From NCBI GenBank assembly GCA_948473115.1, contig CAOKWI010000044.1:1-36483 (forward strand): 36,483 nt of DNA, given 5' to 3'. The notes below the pieces were generated by a model. It saw only the letters and a list, made by a program, of their open reading frames with translations, was not told the DNA's origin and made no database searches. Numbering within the stretch: the first letter of the stretch is position 1; every line of letters begins with the position of its first letter. Position numbers and translations under genes: made by a program. This document shows, in pieces, positions 7,969-16,173 of the stretch. Origin of the DNA: an uncultured Lachnospiraceae bacterium (lineage in GTDB: Bacteria; Bacillota; Clostridia; Lachnospirales; Lachnospiraceae).

Positions 7969-9285
7969 ATGTCGAAGTTTACGTTTGTGGGCGGGATACA
8001 TCCCTATGACGGAAAGGATCTGTCCAAGGATAAACCAATCCGGAACATTCTGCCTGGGGGCGAGGTGGTGTATCCCCTGAGCCAGCATATCGGGGCACCG
8101 GCAAAGGCAATCGTGGCAAAGGGCGACAGAGTATTGGCAGGACAGAAGATAGCGGAGAGCGGCGGCTTTGTCTCCGTGCCCATCTACGCCTCTGTATCCG
8201 GCACGGTAAAGACGTTGGAGCCCAGGCGTGTGGTTACCGGTGATATGGTCATGAGCATTGTCCTTGACAATGACTGTCAATATGAGAGTGTTCCATTTGC
8301 ACCCTGGATGCCAATGGAGGATATGACCCGGGAGGACATTCTCAGCTGTATCCGTGAGGCGGGTATTGTGGGGATGGGAGGCGCCGGTTTTCCCACCCAT
8401 GTAAAGCTGTCTCCGAAGGAGCCCGGGAACATAGATTACGTGATCGCCAACTGTGCGGAGTGCGAGCCCTATCTGACTTCCGACTACCGGAGGATGCTGG
8501 AGGAGCCGGAGAAGCTGATCGGAGGATTGAAGATCCTGCTGAGGCTGTTTGACAACGCCCACGGTATCCTGGCGGTGGAGGACAATAAGCCTGACTGCGT
8601 TGAACTGCTGAGAAAGCACGTAAAGGATGAGCCGCGGATCAGCGTCAAGGCGCTGAAGACAAAGTACCCCCAGGGCGCGGAACGCCAGCTGATCTACGCG
8701 GCCACAGGCAGGAAGATCAATTCCACCATGCTTCCTGCGGACGCGGGGTGTGTGGTCAACAACGTGGACACGGTGGTGGCCGTATACAGGGCCGTCGTTG
8801 AGGGAAGACCCCTGATAGAGAGGATCGTCACGGTGACAGGGGATGCGGTGGCAGAGCCTCAGAATTTCCGTGTGCCCATCGGAACCAGTTACAGGGAGCT
8901 GATCGAGGCGGCGGGCGGTTTTAAGGGAAAGCCGGAGAAGGTGATCTGCGGCGGTCCCATGATGGGATTTGCCATGTTTGACCTGAATGTGCCCACCACA
9001 AAGACCTCAACGGCTCTTCTGGCGTTGACAAAGGACGATGTATCCGCCATGGAGCCGGGTCCCTGCATCAACTGCGGCAGATGCGTGGAAGTCTGTCCGG
9101 GACGGGTGATCCCCAGCAGGCTTGCGGATTACGCGGAACGCTTTGACGAGGAAGCCTTTCTGGCAGATAACGGGATGGAGTGCTGCGAGTGCGGATGCTG
9201 CAGCTTCATCTGCCCGGCGAAGCGCCCGCTGACACAGGAGATCAAGTCCATGCGCAAAATACAGCTTGCCAAGAGAAAAAAGTAG
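7969..9285 (+). CDS. rnfC: Rnf complex subunit C (NADH-side, Fe-S/FMN)
   Basis: The soluble NAD+-facing subunit of the ferredoxin:NAD+ oxidoreductase, which couples electron flow to Na+ or H+ export. About 438 residues. The glycine-rich nucleotide/FMN-binding motif GIVGMGGAGFPTHVKL is near 125-140, followed by IANCAECEPYLT. Two [4Fe-4S] motifs close the protein: CINCGRCVEVCPGR and CCECGCCSFICPAK. The ATG at 7969 is preferred over a GTG at 7963, which is only four bases from the AAGGAG. It is the first gene of a complete rnfCDGEAB operon in the clostridial order. Confidence 0.95.
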   Translation: MSKFTFVGGIHPYDGKDLSKDKPIRNILPGGEVVYPLSQHIGAPAKAIVAKGDRVLAGQKIAESGGFVSVPIYASVSGTVKTLEPRRVVTGDMVMSIVLDNDCQYESVPFAPWMPMEDMTREDILSCIREAGIVGMGGAGFPTHVKLSPKEPGNIDYVIANCAECEPYLTSDYRRMLEEPEKLIGGLKILLRLFDNAHGILAVEDNKPDCVELLRKHVKDEPRISVKALKTKYPQGAERQLIYAATGRKINSTMLPADAGCVVNNVDTVVAVYRAVVEGRPLIERIVTVTGDAVAEPQNFRVPIGTSYRELIEAAGGFKGKPEKVICGGPMMGFAMFDLNVPTTKTSTALLALTKDDVSAMEPGPCINCGRCVEVCPGRVIPSRLADYAERFDEEAFLADNGMECCECGCCSFICPAKRPLTQEIKSMRKIQLAKRKK

Positions 9286-9351
9286 TCTGGCAGGGATGCA
9301 AAATACATAAATATAAACAGTTCCAAAGCGGAACTGGAATAGGAGAACAAA

Positions 9352-10287
9352 ATGAGTCAACGAATGAAGGTATCTTCCAATCCGCATATCCGTTCCAAAG
9401 CGACGACCAACGGCATCATGCTGGCGGTGGTGGTTGCCCTGATGCCCGCTACGGGATTTGGAATTTACAATTTCGGCATGAGGGCGCTGGCCGTGATCCT
9501 TGTGACGGTGGCCAGCACGGTGTTGACGGAATTTCTATTTGGATTATATAAAAGGAAGACCACCGTCTCGGATCTGTCCGCCGTGGTGACGGGACTGCTG
9601 CTGGCCCTGAATCTGCCGGTGACGATTCCGCTATGGATGGCTGCGCTGGGCGGCGTGTTCGCCATACTGGTGGTGAAAATGCTGTTCGGAGGCCTGGGAC
9701 AGAATTTCATGAATCCGGCGCTGGCCGCAAGGTGCTTCCTGCTGATATCCTTTCCCACGGCCATGACAGCCTTTGCCTGTGATGCCTATACCGGCGCGAC
9801 GCCTCTGGCTGCGCTGAAGGCGGGAGAACAGGTAAACGTGCTGAATATGATCACGGGGCACACGGGGGGGACCATCGGCGAGACCTCCGTGATTGCGCTG
9901 GTGGCAGGGGCGTGCTTCCTGCTGGCCATGGGGGTGATCGACCTGAGAATCCCCGGGAGCTACATAGTGACGTTTCTGTTGTTTACGGGCATTTTCGGCG
10001 GGCGCGGCTTTGACCCCGCCTATCTGTCCGCGCAGCTTGCAGGCGGCGGGCTTATGTTGGGAGCCTTTTTCATGGCAACGGATTATGTGACCCGGCCCAT
10101 CACTGTCAGGGGACAGTATGTGTTCGGTATTTTCCTGGGGCTTATGACAGGGATATTCCGGATCTTCGGCCCCGGAGCCGAGGGCGTTTCCTACGCTATC
10201 ATCCTGGGAAATCTGCTGGTGCCTCTGATTGAGAGAGTGACGAAACCGACTGCCTTCGGTTATGAGAGGGGAGGTAAGCGGGCATGA
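9352..10287 (+). CDS. rnfD: Rnf complex membrane subunit D (covalent FMN)
   Basis: An integral membrane subunit of 311 residues with about eight to ten hydrophobic helices. The flavinylation motif TGATPLAAL (Thr expected to carry FMN through a phosphoester bond) is near residue 150, and FMNPALAARCFLL and GRGFDPAYLSAQLAGG are family landmarks. GGAG (9342-9345) lies six bases before the ATG. A small hairpin, AGTTCC-aaagc-GGAACT (9319-9335), sits in the 66-nt gap after rnfC and may tune translation. The stop overlaps the rnfG start in ATGA, so the two are translationally coupled. Confidence 0.95.
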   Translation: MSQRMKVSSNPHIRSKATTNGIMLAVVVALMPATGFGIYNFGMRALAVILVTVASTVLTEFLFGLYKRKTTVSDLSAVVTGLLLALNLPVTIPLWMAALGGVFAILVVKMLFGGLGQNFMNPALAARCFLLISFPTAMTAFACDAYTGATPLAALKAGEQVNVLNMITGHTGGTIGETSVIALVAGACFLLAMGVIDLRIPGSYIVTFLLFTGIFGGRGFDPAYLSAQLAGGGLMLGAFFMATDYVTRPITVRGQYVFGIFLGLMTGIFRIFGPGAEGVSYAIILGNLLVPLIERVTKPTAFGYERGGKRA

Positions 10288-10925
10288 AAGAGAAAAGTGA
10301 TGTGAGGACGATGCTGAGAGAGGCAGGCATTCTTTTCGTCATTACGCTGTTGTCCGGCCTGATCCTGGGGCTGGTATACGAGGTGACGAAAGAGCCCAGA
10401 AGGCTGCAGCAGGAGCGCGCCATCGAGGAGGCGTGCATTGCGGTATTCCCCCAGGCGAGGGAAAAGGGAGTGGAACTGACCTTTGAGACCCTTGCGGCGG
10501 AGCCCTCCGCTGCGCTCCGGGAGGAGCTGGCGCAGGACCATGTGGAGATCGGCAGGATTTACAGCGCCTCCGCTGCCTCAGGCTTTTACGGCTATGTGGT
10601 GGAGGCTGTCTCCTCCAAAGGCTACGGCGGTGACATTGTGCTCTATGTGGGGGTGGGCGCGGACGGAACCGTAAATGGCGTGTCCATCCTGGAGATCAAC
10701 GAGACGGCAGGTCTTGGTATGGAAGCTCCCAATGTACTGGCGCCACAGTTTGCGGGGCGGAAGGTTGACAGCTTTGTTTACACGAAGACAGGGGCAGCGC
10801 CGGGGACGAACGAAGTGGATGCCATTTCATCGGCAACGATCACTACGGATGCAGTCACTAACGCTGTGAACGGGGGATTGAAAACAGCCCTTGAACTGTT
10901 GGGGGGAGGTGCGGTCCATGAATAA
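10284..10925 (+). CDS. rnfG: Rnf complex subunit G (FMN-binding)
   Basis: A protein of 213 residues with one N-terminal membrane helix (about 11-29) and an extracytoplasmic FMN-binding domain. The covalent FMN site is the SSATITTDAVTNAV stretch near 178-191, matching the S/T-G-A-T-x-T pattern with Ser replacing Gly in the second position. GLGMEAPNV is the expected upstream family motif. It overlaps rnfD by four bases and rnfE by eight. It moves electrons within Rnf between the ferredoxin side and RnfC. Confidence 0.94.
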   Translation: MKEKSDVRTMLREAGILFVITLLSGLILGLVYEVTKEPRRLQQERAIEEACIAVFPQAREKGVELTFETLAAEPSAALREELAQDHVEIGRIYSASAASGFYGYVVEAVSSKGYGGDIVLYVGVGADGTVNGVSILEINETAGLGMEAPNVLAPQFAGRKVDSFVYTKTGAAPGTNEVDAISSATITTDAVTNAVNGGLKTALELLGGGAVHE

Positions 10926-11868
10926 AGCAGGTGAAAGACTCTATAACGGGCTGGTGAAGGAGAATCCAACCTTTGTCCTGATGCTGGGCATGTGTCCCAC
11001 GCTGGCGGTGACCACCTCGGCCATGAATGGCCTGGGGATGGGGCTGACCACCATGGTGGTACTTTCGCTGAGCAATCTGTTCATCTCCCTGCTCCGCAGG
11101 GTGATTCCTGACAGGGTGCGCATTCCGGCCTTTATCGTTGTCATAGCTTCCTTTGTCACCGTCGTGCAGTTATTGCTGGAGGCTTATCTTCCGGCCCTGA
11201 ACAAGTCCCTGGGGGTCTATATCCCTCTGATCGTGGTAAACTGTATCATATTGGGGCGGGCGGAGAGCTATGCCTACTCCAATCCGCCGATCCCCTCCCT
11301 GTTCGACGGGATCGGGATGGGACTGGGCTTTTCTTTCGCGCTGACCTGTATCGGCGCGTTCCGCGAACTGCTCGGGGCGGGGAAGCTGTTTGGCGCTGCG
11401 CTCATGCCGGAGGGGTTTGAACCCATCCGTATCTTCGGGCAGGCACCCGGGGCGTTCTTCGTGCTGGCAATGCTGGTCGCCGTCCAGAACGCTGTCAGAA
11501 ACAGGCGCAAAAAAGCAGGAAAGCCCTATGAAAAGATCGGTTCCGGCTGCAGCGAGGACTGTATGAACTGTTCCGACCAGGGCTGTACCAGGCGCTTCTA
11601 TGACGCGGGCGCGGCGGAGAAAAAGCCTGTAAGGCAGCCAGGCAGTACAGCGCAGGGGAAAGCACCCAGGCCGGTGCAGAAGCAGGCGGAAAGCGGAATC
11701 CAGAGGAAAGCACCCAGGCCGGTGCAGAAGCAGGCGGAAAGCGGAATCCAGGGGAAAGCACCAAAGCCGGTGCAGAAGCCGGACCGCGCAGTGAATGGGA
11801 AAAAAGAGAGGCTGGCGCAGAAGCAGACAGAATTTGAATACATAGACCTGGATAAGGAGGAGAAATAA
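10918..11868 (+). CDS. rnfE: Rnf complex membrane subunit E with unusual repeat tail
   Basis: The core (residues 1-195) is a standard RnfE with about six membrane helices. C26 (GMCPTLAVT) and C109 (VVNCIILGRAE) correspond to the cysteines that, in Rnf and NQR structures, hold an intramembrane iron-sulfur cluster together with RnfA. The protein runs to 316 residues against roughly 200-230 for the family. After the last helix comes a four-cysteine cluster (C211, C215, C218, C223), then a 16-residue repeat present two and a half times (around 246-287) and a charged tail. ATG at 10918 has GGGGAGGT eight bases upstream and lies inside the rnfG end. The tail should be cytoplasmic if the core topology is normal. 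Confidence 0.93.
   Translation: MNKAGERLYNGLVKENPTFVLMLGMCPTLAVTTSAMNGLGMGLTTMVVLSLSNLFISLLRRVIPDRVRIPAFIVVIASFVTVVQLLLEAYLPALNKSLGVYIPLIVVNCIILGRAESYAYSNPPIPSLFDGIGMGLGFSFALTCIGAFRELLGAGKLFGAALMPEGFEPIRIFGQAPGAFFVLAMLVAVQNAVRNRRKKAGKPYEKIGSGCSEDCMNCSDQGCTRRFYDAGAAEKKPVRQPGSTAQGKAPRPVQKQAESGIQRKAPRPVQKQAESGIQGKAPKPVQKPDRAVNGKKERLAQKQTEFEYIDLDKEEK
11653..11778 (+). repeat. 48-bp in-frame tandem repeat in the rnfE tail
   Basis: Unit 1 (11653-11700) and unit 2 (11701-11748) differ at one base (GGG versus AGG); a partial third unit runs 11749-11778 with more changes. Each unit encodes 16 residues rich in Lys, Pro and Gln. The near identity of units 1 and 2 indicates a recent duplication. Since 48 is a multiple of three, copy-number changes preserve the frame. 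Confidence 0.95.
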
Positions 11869-12453
11869 ATGGATAACGTAAAAGAGCTGCTAGTGATCCT
11901 GATCGGTTCCTCCTTGGTCAGCAACGTGGTGTTGAGCCAGTTTTTGGGTCTCTGTCCTTTCCTGGGGGTATCCAGGAAGGTGAAGACCGCTGTGGGCATG
12001 GGCGGGGCGGTAATCTTCGTGATTACGTTGGCAAGCTTTGTGGCGGGAGTCATCAATCAGTTTGTCTTAATAAAATTTAAGGTGCAGTATCTGGATACCA
12101 TCGTGTTTATCCTGGTGATCGCGGCATTGGTACAGTTTGTGGAAATGTTCCTGCGCAAGGTGATGCCAGCCCTCTATGAAGCGTTGGGTGTGTACCTGCC
12201 TCTGATCACCACCAACTGCGCGGTGCTTGGGGTGGCCATCAACAATGAGCAGGCGGAATACGGTATCCTGACGGGTACGGTGAACGGTTTCGCTACGGCT
12301 GTGGGATTTACGGTGGCCATAGTGATCCTGGCAGGTATCAGGGAAAAGATTGCGTATAATGATGTCCCGAAAGCCTTTCAGGGCATGCCCATCGTGCTGC
12401 TGACGGCAGGGCTGATGGCAATTGCCTTTGTGGGATTTTCCGGGCTGCTGTAA
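11869..12453 (+). CDS. rnfA: Rnf complex membrane subunit A
   Basis: A protein of 194 residues with six membrane helices, paralogous and inverted relative to RnfE. C29 (FLGLCPFLGVS) and C117 (ITTNCAVLGVAI) are the conserved membrane cysteines expected to share an intramembrane cluster with RnfE. AAGGAGG (11854-11860) lies eight bases before the ATG, one base after the rnfE stop. Size and motifs are typical. Confidence 0.96.
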   Translation: MDNVKELLVILIGSSLVSNVVLSQFLGLCPFLGVSRKVKTAVGMGGAVIFVITLASFVAGVINQFVLIKFKVQYLDTIVFILVIAALVQFVEMFLRKVMPALYEALGVYLPLITTNCAVLGVAINNEQAEYGILTGTVNGFATAVGFTVAIVILAGIREKIAYNDVPKAFQGMPIVLLTAGLMAIAFVGFSGLL

Positions 12454-12488
12454 CGGAATTGTAATGGATTGGAGTAGGAGGCTGGCAC

Positions 12489-13286
12489 ATGAGTTTTATG
12501 GGAATTTTGACTGCTGCTGTGGTAGTGGCAGCTGTAGGCATCTTCGTGGGTCTGTTCCTTGGAGCCGCGGGACTGAAATTTAAAGTGCAGGTGGATGAGA
12601 GGGAGGAGGCCGTATTGGCCGCCCTTCCCGGCAATAACTGCGGCGGCTGCGGCTATGCGGGCTGTTCCGGCCTGGCTGCGGCCATTGCGAAGGGAGAGGC
12701 TCCTGTGACCGGCTGTCCTGTGGGGGGAGAGCCCGTGGGAAAGCAGATTGCCGCGATCATGGGTGTGGAAGCGGCTGACACAGAGCGACAGGTGGCGTTT
12801 GTGGCGTGTCAGGGAGACTGTGAGAAAGCGGGCAGGGATTATGACTATCATGGCGCGGAGGACTGCCGTATGGCTGCCTTTGTTCCGGGAGGCGGCGCAA
12901 AGTCCTGCAACAGCGGCTGTCTGGGCTATGGCACCTGCGTGAAGGCCTGTCCCTTTGACGCCATTCATGTGGTGAACGGGGTGGCTGTGGTGGACAGGGA
13001 AGCCTGCAAGGCCTGCGGAAAGTGCGTTGCGGCCTGTCCCAAACATCTGATCTCCCTGGTGCCGTATAAGGCCAAGCTTGCCGTGGCGTGCAGTTCCAGG
13101 GACAAGGGACCGGTCACCATGAAGGCCTGCACGACGGGCTGTATCGGCTGCGGGATCTGTGTGAAGAATTGTCCCAGCCAGGCGGTGACAGTGACGGACC
13201 TTCACGCTGTCATAGACCAGGAGAAATGTACTGGCTGCGGCACCTGTATGGAGAAATGCCCCAAGAAGGCGATCATTCGTTTTTAA
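12489..13286 (+). CDS. rnfB: Rnf complex subunit B (multi-cluster ferredoxin-side subunit)
   Basis: The electron entry subunit that takes electrons from reduced ferredoxin. 265 residues: an N-terminal membrane helix (about 6-28); a first cluster motif C51-x2-C54-x4-C59 with C76; further cysteines at 107, 111 and 126; then [4Fe-4S] ferredoxin motifs at 140-154, 173-183, 214-228 and 247-257. That predicts one cluster plus four ferredoxin-like binding loops. Some RnfB proteins carry additional ferredoxin modules, so this is within range. TAGGAGG (12474-12480) precedes the ATG. It is the last gene of the rnf operon; a muramidase gene starts 49 nt later. Confidence 0.95.
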   Translation: MSFMGILTAAVVVAAVGIFVGLFLGAAGLKFKVQVDEREEAVLAALPGNNCGGCGYAGCSGLAAAIAKGEAPVTGCPVGGEPVGKQIAAIMGVEAADTERQVAFVACQGDCEKAGRDYDYHGAEDCRMAAFVPGGGAKSCNSGCLGYGTCVKACPFDAIHVVNGVAVVDREACKACGKCVAACPKHLISLVPYKAKLAVACSSRDKGPVTMKACTTGCIGCGICVKNCPSQAVTVTDLHAVIDQEKCTGCGTCMEKCPKKAIIRF

Positions 13287-13335
13287 GGACACTGAGATGC
13301 AGAGACGGAACGGGAATGGAAATAGGAGAACGTAA

Positions 13336-14439
13336 ATGAGATTACCTGACGATTATGACGACCGGTCAGGACTGACGCCCACGGTAGTGTCGGCCATTGT
13401 GGCTGTGACATTGTTTGTGGCGGTGATCCTGGTGGTGGTCCTGATGATGAATAATGACCATAAGGGAAACGGAAACCATAATACGGCCCAGAGCACCCAG
13501 GAGACGCCCCGGCCTACTTCCCCTGTGATTGTATATCCTGACACGGAGGAGATTCTTTCCGGCAGTAAGCTGACGCCGGACGATCTGGATTTTTGGGATA
13601 TGTATCCTCCCTCGGAGTCGCCGTCCCCCACCCCGGAGCCGGAGACGTCGCCCGAGCCGGTGGAGACTGATCCTTCGACGGACGGAAAGCACACCCTGAT
13701 CAAGTACGCGGACGGCAAGGAAGAATGGGTGCTGATCAGTCCCTATCTGCCTAAGCATGAGTATGATTTCACCAAGCTGGTCTGCCAGTCTGATCTGATG
13801 AAATACTTTGAGGACGGCAAGCAGACGTCCTATGTGGGGGTGGACGTTTCGAAGTTCCAGGACTATATTGATTTTGTCAAGGTGAAAAAGGCGGGGATCG
13901 ATTTTGTCATGATACGCGTAGGGGCCAGGGGATACGGGACAGGCCAGCTGATCGTGGATGAGTATTTCAGCGATAATATCAAACGTGCCACGGACGCGGG
14001 ACTTGACGTAGGGGTGTACTTCTATTCCCAGGCAGTCACGGAGGATGAGGCGAGGGAGGAAGCCAACCTGGTGATCGAGAACCTGGGCGAGTACCAGATC
14101 AGTTATCCCGTAGCCTTCGACATGGAACTGATTGAAAATGACACGGCGCGGACGGACAACCTTTCCAGGGCGGAGAGAACCGCCATCACAAAGGCTTTCC
14201 TGGACACCATTGCGGCGTCCGGGCGTAAGACCATCATTTATGGCAACAAGCAGTGGCTGATCAAGGAAATCGATATGTCCAAGCTGACGGCCTATGACGT
14301 CTGGCTGGCGCAGGAGGCGGATATTCCGGATTATCCGTATAAGTTTACCATGTGGCAGTACAGCAAGTCCGGCAGCATAGACGGGATCGCCGGATATGTG
14401 GATCTGAATATCAGCTTTATTGATTACTCGGAGAAGTAG
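13336..14439 (+). CDS. membrane-anchored GH25 muramidase (lysozyme)
   Basis: Hydrolyses the beta-1,4 bond between N-acetylmuramic acid and N-acetylglucosamine in peptidoglycan. 367 residues: a short charged N-terminus, one membrane helix (about 14-38), a Pro/Ser/Thr/Glu-rich linker to about 120, then a GH25 barrel from about 166. The catalytic region shows GVDVSKFQ (D170) and AFDMELIEND (D262, E264), the DxE pair of the family. The topology places the domain outside the cell. GGAG six bases before the ATG is the ribosome binding site. It could be read from the rnf transcript. Its last 23 nt overlap the end of the convergent minus-strand gene. Confidence 0.92.
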   Translation: MRLPDDYDDRSGLTPTVVSAIVAVTLFVAVILVVVLMMNNDHKGNGNHNTAQSTQETPRPTSPVIVYPDTEEILSGSKLTPDDLDFWDMYPPSESPSPTPEPETSPEPVETDPSTDGKHTLIKYADGKEEWVLISPYLPKHEYDFTKLVCQSDLMKYFEDGKQTSYVGVDVSKFQDYIDFVKVKKAGIDFVMIRVGARGYGTGQLIVDEYFSDNIKRATDAGLDVGVYFYSQAVTEDEAREEANLVIENLGEYQISYPVAFDMELIENDTARTDNLSRAERTAITKAFLDTIAASGRKTIIYGNKQWLIKEIDMSKLTAYDVWLAQEADIPDYPYKFTMWQYSKSGSIDGIAGYVDLNISFIDYSEK

Positions 14440-15256
14440 GCGGGCGGTAGTTCACTATTCTGGGTGAGACGGCTGTCCTTGTATAGATATCGGCATATTT
14501 GCTGGGGGACAGCCCTTCGATATAATTCGGGGTGTAATTTCTGGTGACACCGTTCCTTTTCAGAATATCAATTGCCTTGTTGTAGGCAATCGCCGCTTCC
14601 CACTCGGATGTATAGCGGCCAACAATATAATTTCCCCTGATATGGATGCGGACAGTATAGAGATACTGTCCGTTTTTCTGACGGTCGCGGCTGACGCCCC
14701 GGTAAATGTTCAGGATCTCCAGATTTTCACGTCGGAAGTCGGTAGGGTCATTGTTGATGAAACGGAAATCCCTGCCTTCCCTCGCGTAGGGCTTGATGCC
14801 GTAACGCGACAGGATGCTGACCTGGATCCCGTAGTCGGCGACAAAGTAATGCCTGCCCCTGCACATGATCTTGTGGGAGGAATAATAGAACAGGTCATCC
14901 AGATCGAATTTCAGCATATGGGAAGGCGACAGATAGTAATAAAATAATTTCTGTCCCATATAGATGGGATTGCCGAAGTAGATGTCATTGTCCCGGAAAT
15001 TGATGAGGGAGACCCATTTCCCGAAGGGCAGCGGGGATTCTTCCGTATAGCTGTCCAACGTTGTCCGGGGGGTGTTCAGCAGGCGCAGTCCCTCCAGATA
15101 TGCGCCGTGAGCCGTTTCCGGATCTTCGAAGCTGCCGAGGCTGATGTGTTTGCGCCTGTAGGTCAGGGAGGAACGGAAATAGACCCGGCCGTCTTTTCGG
15201 ACAGCGGGAAACACGCCCTCATAATGCTTTTTTTCAGGGGAGTCGGGATGCGTCAT
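14417..15256 (-). CDS. double AP2-domain protein with degenerate HNH-like centre
   Basis: A protein of 279 residues of unknown function. Two AP2/ERF-like beta-sheet-plus-helix modules are visible: residues about 11-60 (YEGVFPAVR ... ISLGSFEDPETAHGAY) and about 185-236 (YRGVSRDR ... IVGRYTSEWEAAIAYNKA). Between them, about 130-183, DFRFINNDPTDFRRENLEIL resembles the end of an HNH homing endonuclease domain, normally of the form DHxNGxxxDNRxxNL, but the catalytic histidine position is not conserved. This looks like a homing-endonuclease-derived DNA-binding protein that lost nuclease activity. It stands alone, convergent with the muramidase gene and divergent from the SleB-like gene. A regulator role is inference. 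Confidence 0.75.
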   Translation of the reverse strand: MTHPDSPEKKHYEGVFPAVRKDGRVYFRSSLTYRRKHISLGSFEDPETAHGAYLEGLRLLNTPRTTLDSYTEESPLPFGKWVSLINFRDNDIYFGNPIYMGQKLFYYYLSPSHMLKFDLDDLFYYSSHKIMCRGRHYFVADYGIQVSILSRYGIKPYAREGRDFRFINNDPTDFRRENLEILNIYRGVSRDRQKNGQYLYTVRIHIRGNYIVGRYTSEWEAAIAYNKAIDILKRNGVTRNYTPNYIEGLSPSKYADIYTRTAVSPRIVNYRPPTSPSNQ

Positions 15257-15280
15257 GTTCGTTCCTTTCGTCTTTTTCCC

Positions 15281-15309
15281 AGTATAACATTTTCCGCGGT
15301 AACTGTATA
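15281..15309 (-). promoter_or_regulatory. candidate promoter of the double-AP2 gene
   Basis: Read on the minus strand: -35 TATACA (15304-15309), a 17-bp spacer and -10 TATACT (15281-15286), about 25 nt before the start codon. The -35 is only a partial match. Confidence 0.5.
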
Positions 15310-15381
15310 TAAGCTGTATATTAAGAAATTATGACTAAAGTGTTACATATTTTTTAATCTTTTCTCATATATTGGATATAT

Positions 15382-15403
15382 CGGACAGGCACGGTCTTGT
15401 CCG
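15382..15403 (+). promoter_or_regulatory. 5' leader hairpin before the SleB-like gene
   Basis: CGGACAGG (15382-15389) pairs with CTTGTCCG (15396-15403), an eight-base stem with one G-T pair and a six-base loop, ending 27 nt before the start codon. It has no T run, so it is more likely a leader structure or protein site than a terminator. Confidence 0.45.
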
Positions 15404-15430
15404 TCAGGCTTTGAGAAAGGATTGAGTGAT

Positions 15431-16078
15431 ATGTATAAAAAGGCAGTTGGTCTATTGATACTTTGCAATATGATATTTCTGGCGGGTTTCGCATGTGTAT
15501 GCGGTTTGGGTCGGACGAAGCTGATGACCCGGCCGACGGCTCAGATACCGATTACGCTGCAGGAGATGGAGGCGAAGGCACAGGCCTGCGGGGAAGGCAG
15601 AGAGGAGAGCAGGGCTTTGGGGATCGCTGACCGCGCCGTGTCCGGACAGCGGGTGGTTGATTTCCAGGTACTGGAACAGGAGGCGGTTAATGTCCTGGAT
15701 GCCTCCGAGTTGGACGTCCTGCGGCGGATCGTGGAATCGGAGGCCGGAAGCGAGGATGAGGACGGCAGGCTGCTTGTGGCAAACGTAGTGCTGAACAGGG
15801 TGAATGATGACAAATTCCCCTCCACCGTGACGGAGGTGGTGTTTCAGCAGGAGAACGGGGTGGCCCAGTTCTCTCCCGTAGCCAGCGGAAGGATCTATCG
15901 GGTGGAGGTCAGTGAGGAAACCTGTGAAGCGGTGGACCGGGCGCTGAGCGGGGAGGATATCTCCCAGGGAGCCTTGTATTTTGCCTCCAGAAAGCATGCG
16001 GACAGCACAAAGATGAGGTGGTTTGACGATAACCTGGAGTTCCTGTTTGAACATGGAGGGCATGAATTTTTTAAATAG
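15431..16078 (+). CDS. SleB-type cell wall hydrolase (Hydrolase_2 domain)
   Basis: A protein of 215 residues: an N-terminal hydrophobic segment (5-25) acting as signal or anchor, a linker, and a C-terminal Hydrolase_2 domain (about 94-215) as in the spore cortex lytic enzymes SleB and CwlJ. The catalytic glutamate is expected within RIVESEAG (E103), followed by VANVVLNRV and a tail with ALYFASRK. The ATG at 15431 is about ten bases after AAAGGA; a TTG at 15422 is too close to that site. In this family such enzymes act as lytic transglycosylases or amidases on spore cortex or vegetative wall; which one applies here is unknown. No SleB-type peptidoglycan-binding domain is present. Confidence 0.87.
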   Translation: MYKKAVGLLILCNMIFLAGFACVCGLGRTKLMTRPTAQIPITLQEMEAKAQACGEGREESRALGIADRAVSGQRVVDFQVLEQEAVNVLDASELDVLRRIVESEAGSEDEDGRLLVANVVLNRVNDDKFPSTVTEVVFQQENGVAQFSPVASGRIYRVEVSEETCEAVDRALSGEDISQGALYFASRKHADSTKMRWFDDNLEFLFEHGGHEFFK

Positions 16079-16084
16079 CCTGCC

Positions 16085-16113
16085 TTGCGCGGGGGGATAT
16101 TTAATGGTATACT
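16085..16113 (+). promoter_or_regulatory. promoter of thrC
   Basis: -35 TTGCGC (16085-16090), a 17-bp spacer and -10 TATACT (16108-16113). The predicted start near 16120 gives a leader of about 54 nt. No T-box or terminator hairpin is seen before thrC. Confidence 0.6.
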
Positions 16114-16173
16114 CATACATGCAAAAAAAGTACAGGGCGGTAAAACGCCTCGGAATGGAGAATGGAGAAAAGT

